This document shows positions 24,280 through 32,808 of a DNA stretch of 38,722 bases, in pieces; within the stretch, counting starts at the first letter, position 1, and every line of letters begins with the position of its first letter. The notes under the pieces are model-generated. The model saw nothing but the letters and a program-made list of their open reading frames with translations. It made no database searches and was not told where the DNA came from. The DNA is from Streptomyces lycii (lineage in GTDB: Bacteria > Actinomycetota > Actinomycetes > Streptomycetales > Streptomycetaceae): positions 1-38,722 of the forward strand of contig NZ_WHPN01000208.1 in assembly GCF_009735685.1 (NCBI RefSeq), written 5' to 3'. A program made the translations under genes and the position numbers.

Positions 24280-26235
24280 GTGACCGCAGCGTCCGGATCA
24301 ACTCTGCCGCAGCCTCCCGCACGCCTCCCGGACCGCCCGGGCGCTCGGATCGCCGTCGTCGGCGCCGGGCCCGTCGGCGTCGGCCTCGTCGAACGGCTGC
24401 TCGCCAACGCGCCCGTCCTGGCCCCCGGCCGCGCCCTCGAAATCGTGCTCGTCGACCCCTTTCCGCCCGGCGCGGGCCGGGTCTGGCGCACCGGCCAGTC
24501 GCCGCTGATGCGGATGAACTCGCCGGCCCGGGACGTGACCCTGTTCCCCGACGAGTCCGTGGAGTGCGCCGGCCCGGTGCGCCCCGGCCCGGCACTGGAC
24601 GCATGGGCCGCCGCCACCGCCGCCGGCGAACTGCCCCCGGTCGCCGACGAGCGGCTCCGCGACGACGTGCCGCCGGTCGGGCCGCGGTCCTTCGCGCCGC
24701 GCCGGTTGCAGGGCGCCTATCTGACCTGGTTCCTCCACCAGCTGGCCGGCCAGGCACCTCCGGGTGTGCGGGTGTTCGCCCACGCCGGGCGGGCGACCGC
24801 GCTGGAGCGCCGCGCCGACGGCCGTCAGCTGATCCGCACGGCCGACGGCGCCGGACTGCCGGCCGACGCGGTCGTGCTGGCACTGGGCCATGTGGACGCC
24901 CGCCCGTCCGGCCGGGACGCGGAACTCGCGGCGTTCGCCGCCGAGAACGGGCTGCTCCACCTCCCGCCCGGCTACGCCGCGGACCTCGACCTCTCCGCCG
25001 TCCCCGCCGGCGCGGACGTCGTCGTACGAGGACTGGGCCTGGCCTTCTTCGACTTCATGGCGCTGCTGACCGAGGGCCGCGGCGGACGTTACGTCCGCGA
25101 ACCCGGCGGGGCCCTGCGCTATCTGCCCAGCGGCCGCGAACCCCGGCTGTACGCCGGGTCCCGGCGCGGGCTGCCGTACCGCTGCAAGCCCCGGCACACC
25201 CTGCTCGCGCCGAAGCCGGAGCAGCCGCGCCACTTCACGGACGCGGCCGTCGACTCGGCGGCCGCCCGCGCGGCGGCCGAGCGGCGCCCCGTGGACTTCC
25301 GCCGTGAACTGTGGCCGCTGCTGGCGAAGGAACTCCGGCACGCCTACTACCGCGAGCTGTTCACCGCCCAGCCCCGGCGCACCGCCATGTCCTGGGCCGA
25401 GTTCGAGTCCCGGCACGACGCCGCGGACACCCCGGAGGCGACGGCCGCCCTGGTCGCCGCAGCGGTGCCCGACTCCTCCGACCGGCTGGACCTCGACGAA
25501 CTCCGCGAGCCCCTGCGGGGGCTGACCGCGCCCACACCGGAGGCGCTCCAGAAGCACCTCTGCGCGCATCTGGAACGCGACCTCGCCCGCAACGGCGACC
25601 CGGCCTGCTCCGCCGACACCGCCCTGTATTCGGCGCTGCTCATGCTGTTCGGACGGCTGCCCCGCGTCCGCCCGCTGCTCAGTGCGCGGTCGCAAACGGA
25701 GGACCTGGACGGGGCGTGGTTCTCGCTGTTCAACTTCGTGGCCAGCGGGCCGCCCGCGTTCCGGGCGGAGGAGCTGCTGGCGCTGTGCCGCAGCGGCGTC
25801 GTGACGTTCCTGGGCTCCGGCACCCGGGTCGAGGCCGACCGGACGCGCGGGGTCTTCCGGGCCCGCGGGGCCAACGCCCCCGGCGAGGTCACCGCCCGGG
25901 TGCTCATCGACGCGCGGCTGCCCGCCCCGACGGTCGAGCACACCGCGGACCCGCTGCTCGGCGCCCTGCGGGACGCGGGGGAGGCCGCCGAGGAGGTGCT
26001 GGCCGATCCGTCCGGCGGCTACCGGCATCCGACGGGCCGGATCGCGGTCGACCCGGAGGGGCGTCTCCTGGACACCGCGGGACGGCCGCAGCCCGCGCGC
26101 TTCGCCCTCGGCTGGAACACCTCGCTGCGCGGGGCCCGCGCCTTCGCCCTGCCCCGCACCAACGCCATCACCTTCCGGCACGGCGACCTCGTGGCCCGGG
26201 CGGTGCTGCGGGGCCTGCCGGGCGGCACGGACTAG
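24280..26235 (+). CDS. FAD/NAD(P)-binding oxidoreductase (PF13454 type)
   Basis: A 651-residue protein. The dinucleotide site RIAVVGAGPVGVGL with GAGPVG at residues 28-33 is followed by an acidic strand end IVLVDPFPPGAGRVWR and a conserved LMRMNSPARDVTLF block. A second region, DVVVRGLGLAFFDFMALLTEGRGG, is typical of this large actinobacterial family. The C-terminal part has ARFALGWNTSLRGARAFALPRTNA. Substrate and reaction are unknown; relatives are predicted flavin monooxygenases or dehydrogenases and often sit near biosynthetic loci. The GTG start at 24280 has no ribosome site and seems leaderless. It is 534 bp from the next gene, so it may be independent of, or an accessory to, the operon that starts at 26770. 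Confidence 0.85.
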   Translation: MTAASGSTLPQPPARLPDRPGARIAVVGAGPVGVGLVERLLANAPVLAPGRALEIVLVDPFPPGAGRVWRTGQSPLMRMNSPARDVTLFPDESVECAGPVRPGPALDAWAAATAAGELPPVADERLRDDVPPVGPRSFAPRRLQGAYLTWFLHQLAGQAPPGVRVFAHAGRATALERRADGRQLIRTADGAGLPADAVVLALGHVDARPSGRDAELAAFAAENGLLHLPPGYAADLDLSAVPAGADVVVRGLGLAFFDFMALLTEGRGGRYVREPGGALRYLPSGREPRLYAGSRRGLPYRCKPRHTLLAPKPEQPRHFTDAAVDSAAARAAAERRPVDFRRELWPLLAKELRHAYYRELFTAQPRRTAMSWAEFESRHDAADTPEATAALVAAAVPDSSDRLDLDELREPLRGLTAPTPEALQKHLCAHLERDLARNGDPACSADTALYSALLMLFGRLPRVRPLLSARSQTEDLDGAWFSLFNFVASGPPAFRAEELLALCRSGVVTFLGSGTRVEADRTRGVFRARGANAPGEVTARVLIDARLPAPTVEHTADPLLGALRDAGEAAEEVLADPSGGYRHPTGRIAVDPEGRLLDTAGRPQPARFALGWNTSLRGARAFALPRTNAITFRHGDLVARAVLRGLPGGTD

Positions 26236-26261
26236 GCAGCGGCCGGGCACGGAATCCGCGA

Positions 26262-26440
26262 CCACAGAGCCGCCGCGCCGCCGCGCCGCCGTGCCGCCGT
26301 GCCGCCGTGCCAGGGTGTGATCGCGTCGCCGTCCGGCCGCCTCACGCCCGGTTCCGGCGCCGCCCGGTCGCCCACCGCGCCGCAGCACCGTGCCGCAGAG
26401 CCGCAGAGCCGCAGAGCCGCAGAGCCGCGGAGCCGTAGCG
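26262..26440. repeat. 8-bp tandem repeat arrays in the gap before the biosynthetic operon
   Basis: Array 1: five units CCGCCGYG at 26270-26309, flanked by CCACAGAG and CCAGGGTG. Array 2: four perfect CCGCAGAG units at 26393-26424, then degenerate CCGCGGAG and CCGTAGCG. The same octameric rhythm (CCGTAGCG, CCGCGGCC) fades out to about 26520. The 534-bp gap 26236-26769 has no believable gene. It also holds a palindrome ATGGCGCCAT (26474-26483) and an inverted repeat CCGTCGG/CCGACGG (26542-26548, 26572-26578). Confidence 0.85.
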
Positions 26441-26671
26441 CGCGCAGCCGTAGCGCCGCGGCCCCGTGCCGTCATGGCGCCATACCGCCGTCGCGCGCCG
26501 CCTCGCCGCGTCCCCGTCGCGCCGCCCCCGCCCGTCCCGGGCCGTCGGTCCACGTACCGGACTTAGTGCCGCCGACGGACAGAGTTCATCTTCTGGCGCG
26601 GTGACGCCCCACCGGGCGGCCCGTGGTGCCGGAAGCCTTCATTCCCCGAACTCACCTGTCACAGAAGAGGC

Positions 26672-26701
26672 TTGACGCCCCACAAACCTTGCTGAACTAT
26701 T
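26672..26701 (+). promoter_or_regulatory. Candidate promoter of the biosynthetic operon
   Basis: TTGACG (26672-26677) is followed after 17-18 bp by AACTATT (26695-26701), in a stretch distinctly richer in A/T than its surroundings. It would give a leader of about 65 nt before the ATG at 26770. The -35 is good and the -10 is weak. No regulator gene is adjacent. Confidence 0.4.
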
Positions 26702-26769
26702 TGGTCCATCACGTTGACGAATACCTGGCACCATCCGTCCCGATCGAGCCGCGGCCTGTGGAGAGACCC

Positions 26770-28116
26770 ATGCTGAGCGTTGTGATCCCGAGCTACTACA
26801 ACGCGCAGTGCCTTGAGCTCACCCTGCGCTCGCTCACCCGGCAGACGCTCCCGGCCGATCTGTACGAAGTCGTGGTCGTCTACGACGGCTGCCCCGTACC
26901 GGAGCGGCTCGATGAGCTGCGCCACACCGTGCCGTTCCGCCTCACCGAACTGCCGCTCCCGGCCCGCCGCGGCCGGTCGGCGGCGCGCAACGCCGGCATC
27001 CGGGCCGCCCGGGGCGACCGCGTGCTGCTCCTCGACAACGACTCGCTCTGCCCGCCCGACCTGCTCGCCCGGCACCACGAGACCGGGGAGAAGCACCCGG
27101 ACGCCGTCGTCATGGGCGGCCGCGGCGAACTGGCCGCGCAGGGCTGGGCCGTGCTGCGGGAGGTCTCCGACGGCGGGCCGCTGCCCACCGCGCCGCCCGG
27201 CGGGCACGACGTACGCGCCGCCACCATCCAGGACGAGCCCTGGCTGTACGGCTTCTCGCACAATCTCTCCGTCGGCCGGGCGGAGGCTCTCGCGGTCGGG
27301 CTGTTCGACGAGGACTTCGGCACCCGCTGGGGCGGGGAGGACCTCGACTTCTCGTACCGTCTCTTCCGCCACCTCGGCCGGGACGCCGCCAAGTTCCACT
27401 ACGAGCCGTCCATCCTGTGCTGGCATCTGCCGCACTACCGCGATCTGGAACGGACCTACGCCGACCACCGCGAAAGCCTCGCCCACCTGCGCGACAAGCA
27501 CCGCCACTTCGAGGTGGAACTCGTCTCCGGGCTGCCCGAGGTGCTGGCCGGCTCCCTCGCCGACATCGCCGCCCGCGTCGCGGACTACCGCACGGTCATG
27601 GACATCTGCCGCCGCGAGAAGCTCTGCTCGGCCGAGCCCTGGCGCCCCGTCGCCGAGCGGCTGCTGGGCGACGGCTCCCGGGCGCTGTGCGTCGGCTACG
27701 ACACCGCGCCCCTCGCCGGACCCAACGGGATGACCTTCGACTACGGCCGCCCCGTCACGGACACCAATCTGCATCTGCTGGGCGTCGACGTGCCCTTCGC
27801 CGAGGGAACGTTCGACGCCGTGCTGAGCACCGACTTCTGGCGGCTGCTCCGGCTGCCCGACCTGCTGCCGTTCATCGCGGAGTCGCTCACCGTGGCCGGC
27901 ACCCTGCTGCTGGCCGCCTCGGACGAACTCACCGACCGCGGACCGGCACTCGGCTTCGACCCGCTGACGGACCTCGACTACTTCACCGACCTGCTGGCCC
28001 CGGCCTTCCGCGTGACCCGCGAGGCCGTGCCCGGCACCGGCACCGTGCTCACCGTCGTACCCGCCGGCCGGGAGCGCCGGCCGGGCCGCGCCCGGCGGGG
28101 GACGCCCGCGGCCTGA
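26770..28116 (+). CDS. GT-A glycosyltransferase (GT2/Glyco_transf_7C) with extra C-terminal domain
   Basis: A 448-residue cytoplasmic glycosyltransferase. The N-terminal GT-A fold starts MLSVVIPSYYNAQCLELTLR; the metal/nucleotide motif is LLLDNDS (Asp79 and Asp81, a DND form of DxD); the acceptor-side motif is RWGGEDLDFSYRLFRH, as in Glyco_transf_7C/galactosyltransferase-like proteins. From about residue 290 a second domain resembles the latter half of a class I methyltransferase (VDVPFAEGTFDAVLSTDFW then a hydrophobic strand) but lacks a SAM glycine motif. ATG 26770 has GGAGAGA 3 nt upstream and begins the conserved fold exactly; the frame is open back to 26623, but that part has low third-position GC and holds the promoter. 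First gene of the operon; a paralogue lies at 33475. Confidence 0.88.
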   Translation: MLSVVIPSYYNAQCLELTLRSLTRQTLPADLYEVVVVYDGCPVPERLDELRHTVPFRLTELPLPARRGRSAARNAGIRAARGDRVLLLDNDSLCPPDLLARHHETGEKHPDAVVMGGRGELAAQGWAVLREVSDGGPLPTAPPGGHDVRAATIQDEPWLYGFSHNLSVGRAEALAVGLFDEDFGTRWGGEDLDFSYRLFRHLGRDAAKFHYEPSILCWHLPHYRDLERTYADHRESLAHLRDKHRHFEVELVSGLPEVLAGSLADIAARVADYRTVMDICRREKLCSAEPWRPVAERLLGDGSRALCVGYDTAPLAGPNGMTFDYGRPVTDTNLHLLGVDVPFAEGTFDAVLSTDFWRLLRLPDLLPFIAESLTVAGTLLLAASDELTDRGPALGFDPLTDLDYFTDLLAPAFRVTREAVPGTGTVLTVVPAGRERRPGRARRGTPAA

Positions 28117-28171
28117 CCGCCGGCCGCGGGGCGGGCAGCCGGCGGCGACCAGACGACCAACGGGGGAACGT

Positions 28172-30031
28172 ATGTGCGGGATCTGTGGTGCCGTCGGGGA
28201 ACGGCGGGGTAAGGGCGGGGACGCCGTCGCGGCGATGCTCGACGCGATGACGCACCGGGGCCCGGACAGCCGCGGGGCCGCGGTCGCGGACGGCGTCGCG
28301 CTGGGCGCCTGCCGGCTCGCGGTCATCGGTCCGGAAGCGGCTTCCCAGCCGCTGAGAAGCGCCTGCACGGACCTGACGCTCGTGGTCAACGGTGAGATCT
28401 ACAACCATGTCGAGCTGCGCCGCGAACTGGAGGCGCGCGGCCACCGGTTCACCACCGGCGGCGACTGCGAGGTGATCCTCCACCTCTACGAGGACGAGGG
28501 CCTCGACGCCCTGAAACGCCTGCGCGGCATGTTCGCCCTCGCACTGCTCGACCCGGCGGAACGCCGGCTGCTGCTGGCCCGCGACCGGATGGGGGAGAAG
28601 CCGCTCTATCTCGCCGAGACCCCCGACGGGTGGTGCTTCGCCTCGGAGATGACGGCACTGCTCCGCTCCGGGCTGGTACCGCTGGAGATCGACCACGGCA
28701 GCCTCCGCGAATACCTCCACTACCAGTACGTCCCCGAACCGGCGACCCTGCTGGCCGGGGTGCGCCAGCTCCCGGCCGGCAGCTGGCTCGACCTCGACCT
28801 CGACACCGGCAAGAGCCGCACCGGGGTGTACTGGGACCTGGAGGCGGCACCCGCACTCCCCGGAGACCCCGCGGCCGTGCTGGAGGCCGGGCTGCGGGAC
28901 ATCGGCAGGATCGTCGTACGCTCCGACGCGCCCATCGCCGTCGCCCTCAGCGGCGGCCTCGACTCCACGATCGTCGCCTCCCTGGCCGCCGCGAACGCCC
29001 CCGGCGTCACCGCCGTCGGCGTCGGCTACGCCGGCCGCCCGGCCATCGACGAACGGCGCCACGCCACGAGGGCCGCGGCCGCACTCGGCGTGCGGCTCAC
29101 CCATGTCGAGCTGTCTCCCGCAGACGTCGCCGAGGACTTCGACGCCCTGGTGCAGGCCCTGGACCACCCCGTGGCCGACCTCGCCGGACCCGCCTACCAC
29201 GCCGTCGCCAAGGCCGCGCACGACGAGGGCTGCCGGGTGCTGCTCCTCGGCCACGGCGGCGACGAACTCTTCTGGGGCTACCGCTGGGTGGACACCGCGC
29301 GCGCCGCGCTGGCCGGCCACGACCCGGCCGGCGTCACCCGCGGCCTCCTCTACCGGCACATGGAGGTCGTCCGGGACAGCGCCCGGCTGCTGCCCGGGCT
29401 CTGCTCCCCGGACTGGCCGCACCGGCTCCCGGACGACGACGGCAGCGGGCCCGGGAGCGGACCGGACACCGGCACCACCCTCCCGGTCCGCCTCACCCGG
29501 CTGCTCGCCGACACCTATCTGCGCTCCAACGGCGTCGCCCAGACCGAACGGCTGTGCATGGCGCACAGCGTGGAGACCCGGCTGCCGCTGCTGGACCACT
29601 GCTTCGTGGACCTCGTCACCGGCCTGCGCAAACACGCCCGGGACGACGCACTGCCCGCCAAGGACCGGCTCCGCGCGGCCGCCGCCCCGCTGGTCCCCGG
29701 CTTCGTCGCGGGCAAGCCCAAGACGCCGTTCTACACGCCGACCCGGGACTGGCACGCCGCCCTGTTCGCCGCGCACGGCGACCGCGTGGCCGACGGCTGG
29801 CTGCGCTCGGCCGGTGTGCTCAGCCCGGCCGGAGCGGTCCGCGCCGCGCGCGGCCGCACCGGCGTGGGATCGGGCACCTCGCTCTCGTACAAGGCCCTGA
29901 TGTTCGAGACCTGGTACGCCGCCCTGCGCGCCGCCCACCGGCCGCCGGGGGGCGGCGCCCCGCGGGGCGGTCCCGCAGAGAACGGCTCACCGAAGAACGC
30001 CACAACGGACCACGGACAGAAAACGGGGTAA
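28172..30031 (+). CDS. Asparagine-synthetase-like glutamine-dependent amidotransferase
   Basis: A 619-residue AsnB-family enzyme. The glutaminase domain has the N-terminal nucleophile Cys2 (MCGICGAVG), ARCHITECTURE residues NGEIYNH and GGDCEVILHLYEDEG; the synthetase domain has the PP-loop SGGLDST (260-266), GHGGDELFWGYRW and SVETRLPLLDH. All catalytic residues I can place are kept, so it should transfer ammonia from glutamine to an adenylated carboxylate. An ~80-residue stretch after FWGY (about 372-445) differs from housekeeping AsnB, and a Gly/Pro-rich tail follows about residue 585. Similar proteins amidate sugar uronates or natural-product carboxylates rather than aspartate. ATG 28172 has GGGGGAA upstream. 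It lies 55 bp after the first glycosyltransferase gene and 7 bp before the SHMT-like gene. Confidence 0.9.
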   Translation: MCGICGAVGERRGKGGDAVAAMLDAMTHRGPDSRGAAVADGVALGACRLAVIGPEAASQPLRSACTDLTLVVNGEIYNHVELRRELEARGHRFTTGGDCEVILHLYEDEGLDALKRLRGMFALALLDPAERRLLLARDRMGEKPLYLAETPDGWCFASEMTALLRSGLVPLEIDHGSLREYLHYQYVPEPATLLAGVRQLPAGSWLDLDLDTGKSRTGVYWDLEAAPALPGDPAAVLEAGLRDIGRIVVRSDAPIAVALSGGLDSTIVASLAAANAPGVTAVGVGYAGRPAIDERRHATRAAAALGVRLTHVELSPADVAEDFDALVQALDHPVADLAGPAYHAVAKAAHDEGCRVLLLGHGGDELFWGYRWVDTARAALAGHDPAGVTRGLLYRHMEVVRDSARLLPGLCSPDWPHRLPDDDGSGPGSGPDTGTTLPVRLTRLLADTYLRSNGVAQTERLCMAHSVETRLPLLDHCFVDLVTGLRKHARDDALPAKDRLRAAAAPLVPGFVAGKPKTPFYTPTRDWHAALFAAHGDRVADGWLRSAGVLSPAGAVRAARGRTGVGSGTSLSYKALMFETWYAALRAAHRPPGGGAPRGGPAENGSPKNATTDHGQKTG

Positions 30032-30038
30032 GCACCTG

Positions 30039-31322
30039 ATGCGCGACACCGAAATCGAGCGGCTGCTCCGCCGCGAGGACGAGCACTATCTCAACGTCAT
30101 CGACCTCATCGCCGCGTCCAACGCGCCCGTCGCGGACGTCCGCGACAACCGGGACTGGGGCGTCGCCCAGTTCCGGTCCGCCGAGGGGCACGTCGGCCGC
30201 AAGCCGTACGCGGGCACCGGGAACTTCGACGCGATCGAGCGGCTGACCGCGCTCCGCGCCCGCACCCTGTTCGGCGCCGAACACGCCAACGTCCAGCCGG
30301 TCTCCGGCTCCCTGGCCAACCTCGCCGCCTACCGCGCGCTGATGCGGCCGGGCGACACCCTGCTGTCCATGTCCATGGCCTCCGGCGGGCACCTCTCGCA
30401 CGGCCACCGCAAGCACCTGGTCACCGACCTCTTCCGGGTCGTGCACTACGACGTCGACACCGAGAGCGGGCTGCTGCGCTACGACGAGATCCGCGAGATC
30501 GCCGAACGCGAGCGGCCGAAGGTCCTCGTCGCCGGCTACTCCGCCTACCCCCGGGCCGTCGACTTCGCCCTGTTCGCCAAGATCGCTCAGGAAGTCGGGG
30601 CCCGGCTCGTCGCCGACATCTCGCACATCGCCGGGCTGGTGGCCGCCGGGCTGCACGACAATCCGTGCGACCAGCCGGGCACCGTCGTCACCACCTCCGT
30701 GGAGAAGACGCTGCGCGGCACCCGCGGCGGCATCGTGCTGTGCTCCGAGGAACTGCGCCCGGCGGTGGACTCGGCCGTCTTCCCCGGCCTCCAGTCCTCG
30801 GTGGGCCTGGCCGGGCTGATCTCCCTGGCCGAGACCCTGTACGACGCCGCCACCCCGGAGTTCCGGGCCTACCAGCAGCGCGTCGTCGGCAACGCCCGCG
30901 CCCTCGCCGGCCATCTGCTCGACGGCGGCCTCGACCTCGTCTCCGGCGGCACCGACACCCATCTGCTGGTGATCGACCTCACCCGCACCGGACTGTCCGG
31001 ACAGGAGGCCGAGCGCCGGCTCCAGGACCTCGGGATCCTCTCCAACCGCAACCTGCTGCCCGGTGACCCGCGCCCGCCCTTCCAAGCCAGCGGCCTGCGC
31101 CTGGGCACCCCCACCGTCACCTCCCGCGGCTTCGACGCCGACGACATCCGGGAGCTGGCCGGCATCGTGCTCGAAGCGGTGCTGGCCGAACGCTGGGACT
31201 CCGCCCCCGCGGCCCTGCGGGCGCGGACCACGGCGCTGCGCGACAAACCCCGCGCGGACGACGCCCTGGCCGACCTCGCGCCCCTGGCCGCGGCGGCACC
31301 GGCGGTCGCCGATGCCCGCTGA
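30039..31322 (+). CDS. SHMT-like PLP enzyme, possibly a dedicated aldolase or transaldolase
   Basis: A 427-residue fold-type I PLP enzyme of the serine hydroxymethyltransferase family. Preserved: the Schiff-base Lys223 (KTLRGTRGG), Asp193 and His196 (VADISHIAGLVAAG), His118 (GGHLSHG), the proton-relay Glu49 (SAEGHVGRKPYAG). Changed compared with housekeeping SHMT: the residue before the lysine is Glu222 (normally His, TTTHK), the LIASEN motif reads LIAASN, and the YYGGCEYVD segment reads PYAGTGNFD. This is far from the strongly conserved housekeeping form, so a specialised role is likely, such as a serine/threonine aldol or transaldol reaction in natural-product assembly. It starts 7 bp after the AsnB-like stop and overlaps the GT4 gene by 11 bp. 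Confidence 0.88.
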   Translation: MRDTEIERLLRREDEHYLNVIDLIAASNAPVADVRDNRDWGVAQFRSAEGHVGRKPYAGTGNFDAIERLTALRARTLFGAEHANVQPVSGSLANLAAYRALMRPGDTLLSMSMASGGHLSHGHRKHLVTDLFRVVHYDVDTESGLLRYDEIREIAERERPKVLVAGYSAYPRAVDFALFAKIAQEVGARLVADISHIAGLVAAGLHDNPCDQPGTVVTTSVEKTLRGTRGGIVLCSEELRPAVDSAVFPGLQSSVGLAGLISLAETLYDAATPEFRAYQQRVVGNARALAGHLLDGGLDLVSGGTDTHLLVIDLTRTGLSGQEAERRLQDLGILSNRNLLPGDPRPPFQASGLRLGTPTVTSRGFDADDIRELAGIVLEAVLAERWDSAPAALRARTTALRDKPRADDALADLAPLAAAAPAVADAR

Positions 31323-32808
31323 AGCGCCCGCCCCGTCCCGCCGCACCCGCGTCGGCTTCCACGCCTTCCGCACCTACACCCGCCACCCCGGCAAGGACGG
31401 GGCGAACTTCGCGTACACCGAGCTGGGACGGCTGCTGCGCGGCTCCGACGCCGTGGACCCGCGGCCGCACGACGTCGTCGAGCTGTGCCGCAGCGACGCC
31501 GTGGCCCGGGAGACGCTCGCGGGCTGCGACGTGGTGGTCGCGACGGCCGGTCCGCACGCCTATCTGTACTTCCACCTCCGGGAGCGCCTCGGGCTCCGCT
31601 TCCGCATCGTCCGGGACGTGCGGACCGCGCTGTGGAACGGCTATCTCCAGCAGGAGGCGCTGGCCGCACCGTATCTGCGCGGCGGTGACGTCCTCTATCA
31701 CTCCTCCCGTTACTCACTGGCCCTGTTCAGCGCGCTCTTCCCGCATCTGGCCGGCACCGCGCAGACCGTCTGCTATCCGCTGCTGCACTGGTTCCCACCG
31801 GAACTGGAGAACTCCTGGACCGGGAGCCGCGGCCCGGTCCGCCGGCCGGGGGCCCGCCGCACCCGGCGGATCGGCTTCGTCGGACGGCTGACCGACGACA
31901 AGAACCACGCCCAGGCGCTGGACCTGCTGGCCGAGCTGAACCGGCGCGCCCCGGGCCGCTTCGAGCTGCACGCCGTGGGCGAGGGGAGCCCGCCGCGCCG
32001 CGGCCCGGGCGCGCAGGGCGGCCCGGACCTCCCCGGCTACCGCTGGACCCCGCCGATCGACCGGGCCCGGCTGTGGGAGCACTACCGGACGTTCGACACC
32101 CTCTTCTTCCCGTCGACCTCGTCACTGGAGACCTTCGGCCGGGTCCTCGTCGAGGCCTCCTACATCGGCACGCCCGTCCTGGCCTCGGCGCACGCCGCCA
32201 CCTCGGAACTGCTGCCCGCGCAGGCGCTGGTACCCACCGCCTACCGCACGGACCGCGAGTTCACCACGCACTTCGCGGCCCGCCTCGGGGACGTCGACAC
32301 CGGTCACGCCGCGGATCTGCTGGAGTCCGGCGAGGCCCCGCCGCGCGCCGAGGGGCACCGCTCCTACGCCCGTCACGACCGGCTGCTGCTGTCCCTGGTC
32401 CTGGACGGGCCCGGCGCGGACACGGGCGCGGGGGCGGAACCGACCGGAGTCCAGCGCGACTTCATCTCCCGGATACGGACCGCCGGACTGCGCTCCGTGC
32501 CCGGCCCCGCCCAGGCCGACGCCCTGATCTCCCGCATCCGCGGGCCCTTCGTCGCGCTTCACGAGCGCGGCCGGCCCGGCTACTTCGCCACCCTCGCCAC
32601 GCTCCTCGCCCGCTCCCGGCACCGCGGCAAGACCGTCTCCTTCCTGCGGAAGAGCCTGCTGCACGGCGAGGACCTCAGCAACATCGGCGGCATCGACCTG
32701 CAACTCAGCCATCTCATCGGCCACGAGCCCCGCTTCCGCATCGCGGCGGCCCGCACCGCCGTGCCCGGGGACGACAGAGAACGGGAAACGCCATGCTCAA
32801 CAAACTGA
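31312..32808 (+). CDS. GT4-family glycosyltransferase with C-terminal extension
   Basis: A 498-residue GT-B glycosyltransferase. The nucleotide-sugar half contains RIGFVGRLTDDKNHAQALDL (about 184-203), ELHAVGEGSP and the GT4 signature LFFPSTSSLETFGRVLVEASYIGTP region (about 264-288), including the E-x7-E type glutamates. The N-terminal half opens RVGFHAFRTYTRHPGKDGANF. Beyond the transferase fold, about 110 residues (from roughly 385) form an extension with no recognised domain: RIRGPFVALHERGRPGYFAT, SFLRKSLLHGEDLSNIGG. ATG 31312 overlaps the SHMT-like stop by 11 bp, and its own end overlaps the oxygenase start by 16 bp, so it is embedded in the operon. Donor and acceptor are unknown. Confidence 0.87.
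   Translation: MPAEAPAPSRRTRVGFHAFRTYTRHPGKDGANFAYTELGRLLRGSDAVDPRPHDVVELCRSDAVARETLAGCDVVVATAGPHAYLYFHLRERLGLRFRIVRDVRTALWNGYLQQEALAAPYLRGGDVLYHSSRYSLALFSALFPHLAGTAQTVCYPLLHWFPPELENSWTGSRGPVRRPGARRTRRIGFVGRLTDDKNHAQALDLLAELNRRAPGRFELHAVGEGSPPRRGPGAQGGPDLPGYRWTPPIDRARLWEHYRTFDTLFFPSTSSLETFGRVLVEASYIGTPVLASAHAATSELLPAQALVPTAYRTDREFTTHFAARLGDVDTGHAADLLESGEAPPRAEGHRSYARHDRLLLSLVLDGPGADTGAGAEPTGVQRDFISRIRTAGLRSVPGPAQADALISRIRGPFVALHERGRPGYFATLATLLARSRHRGKTVSFLRKSLLHGEDLSNIGGIDLQLSHLIGHEPRFRIAAARTAVPGDDRERETPCSTN

Noticed and set aside
26466..26675. Possible small peptide gene (69 codons) before the biosynthetic operon, considered as a RiPP precursor
   Set aside because: No ribosome site, Arg/Ser/Pro composition typical of repeat-derived frames, and no leader/core pattern or RRE/cyclase partner genes.
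26623..26769. N-terminal extension of the first glycosyltransferase
   Set aside because: Low third-position GC, promoter-like elements inside, no ribosome site; the conserved GT-A fold begins exactly at ATG 26770 behind GGAGAGA.
28172..30031. Lasso-peptide cyclase (asparagine-synthetase homologue)
   Set aside because: The glutaminase Cys2 and its pocket are intact, and there is no precursor, RRE or transglutaminase-like protease gene nearby.
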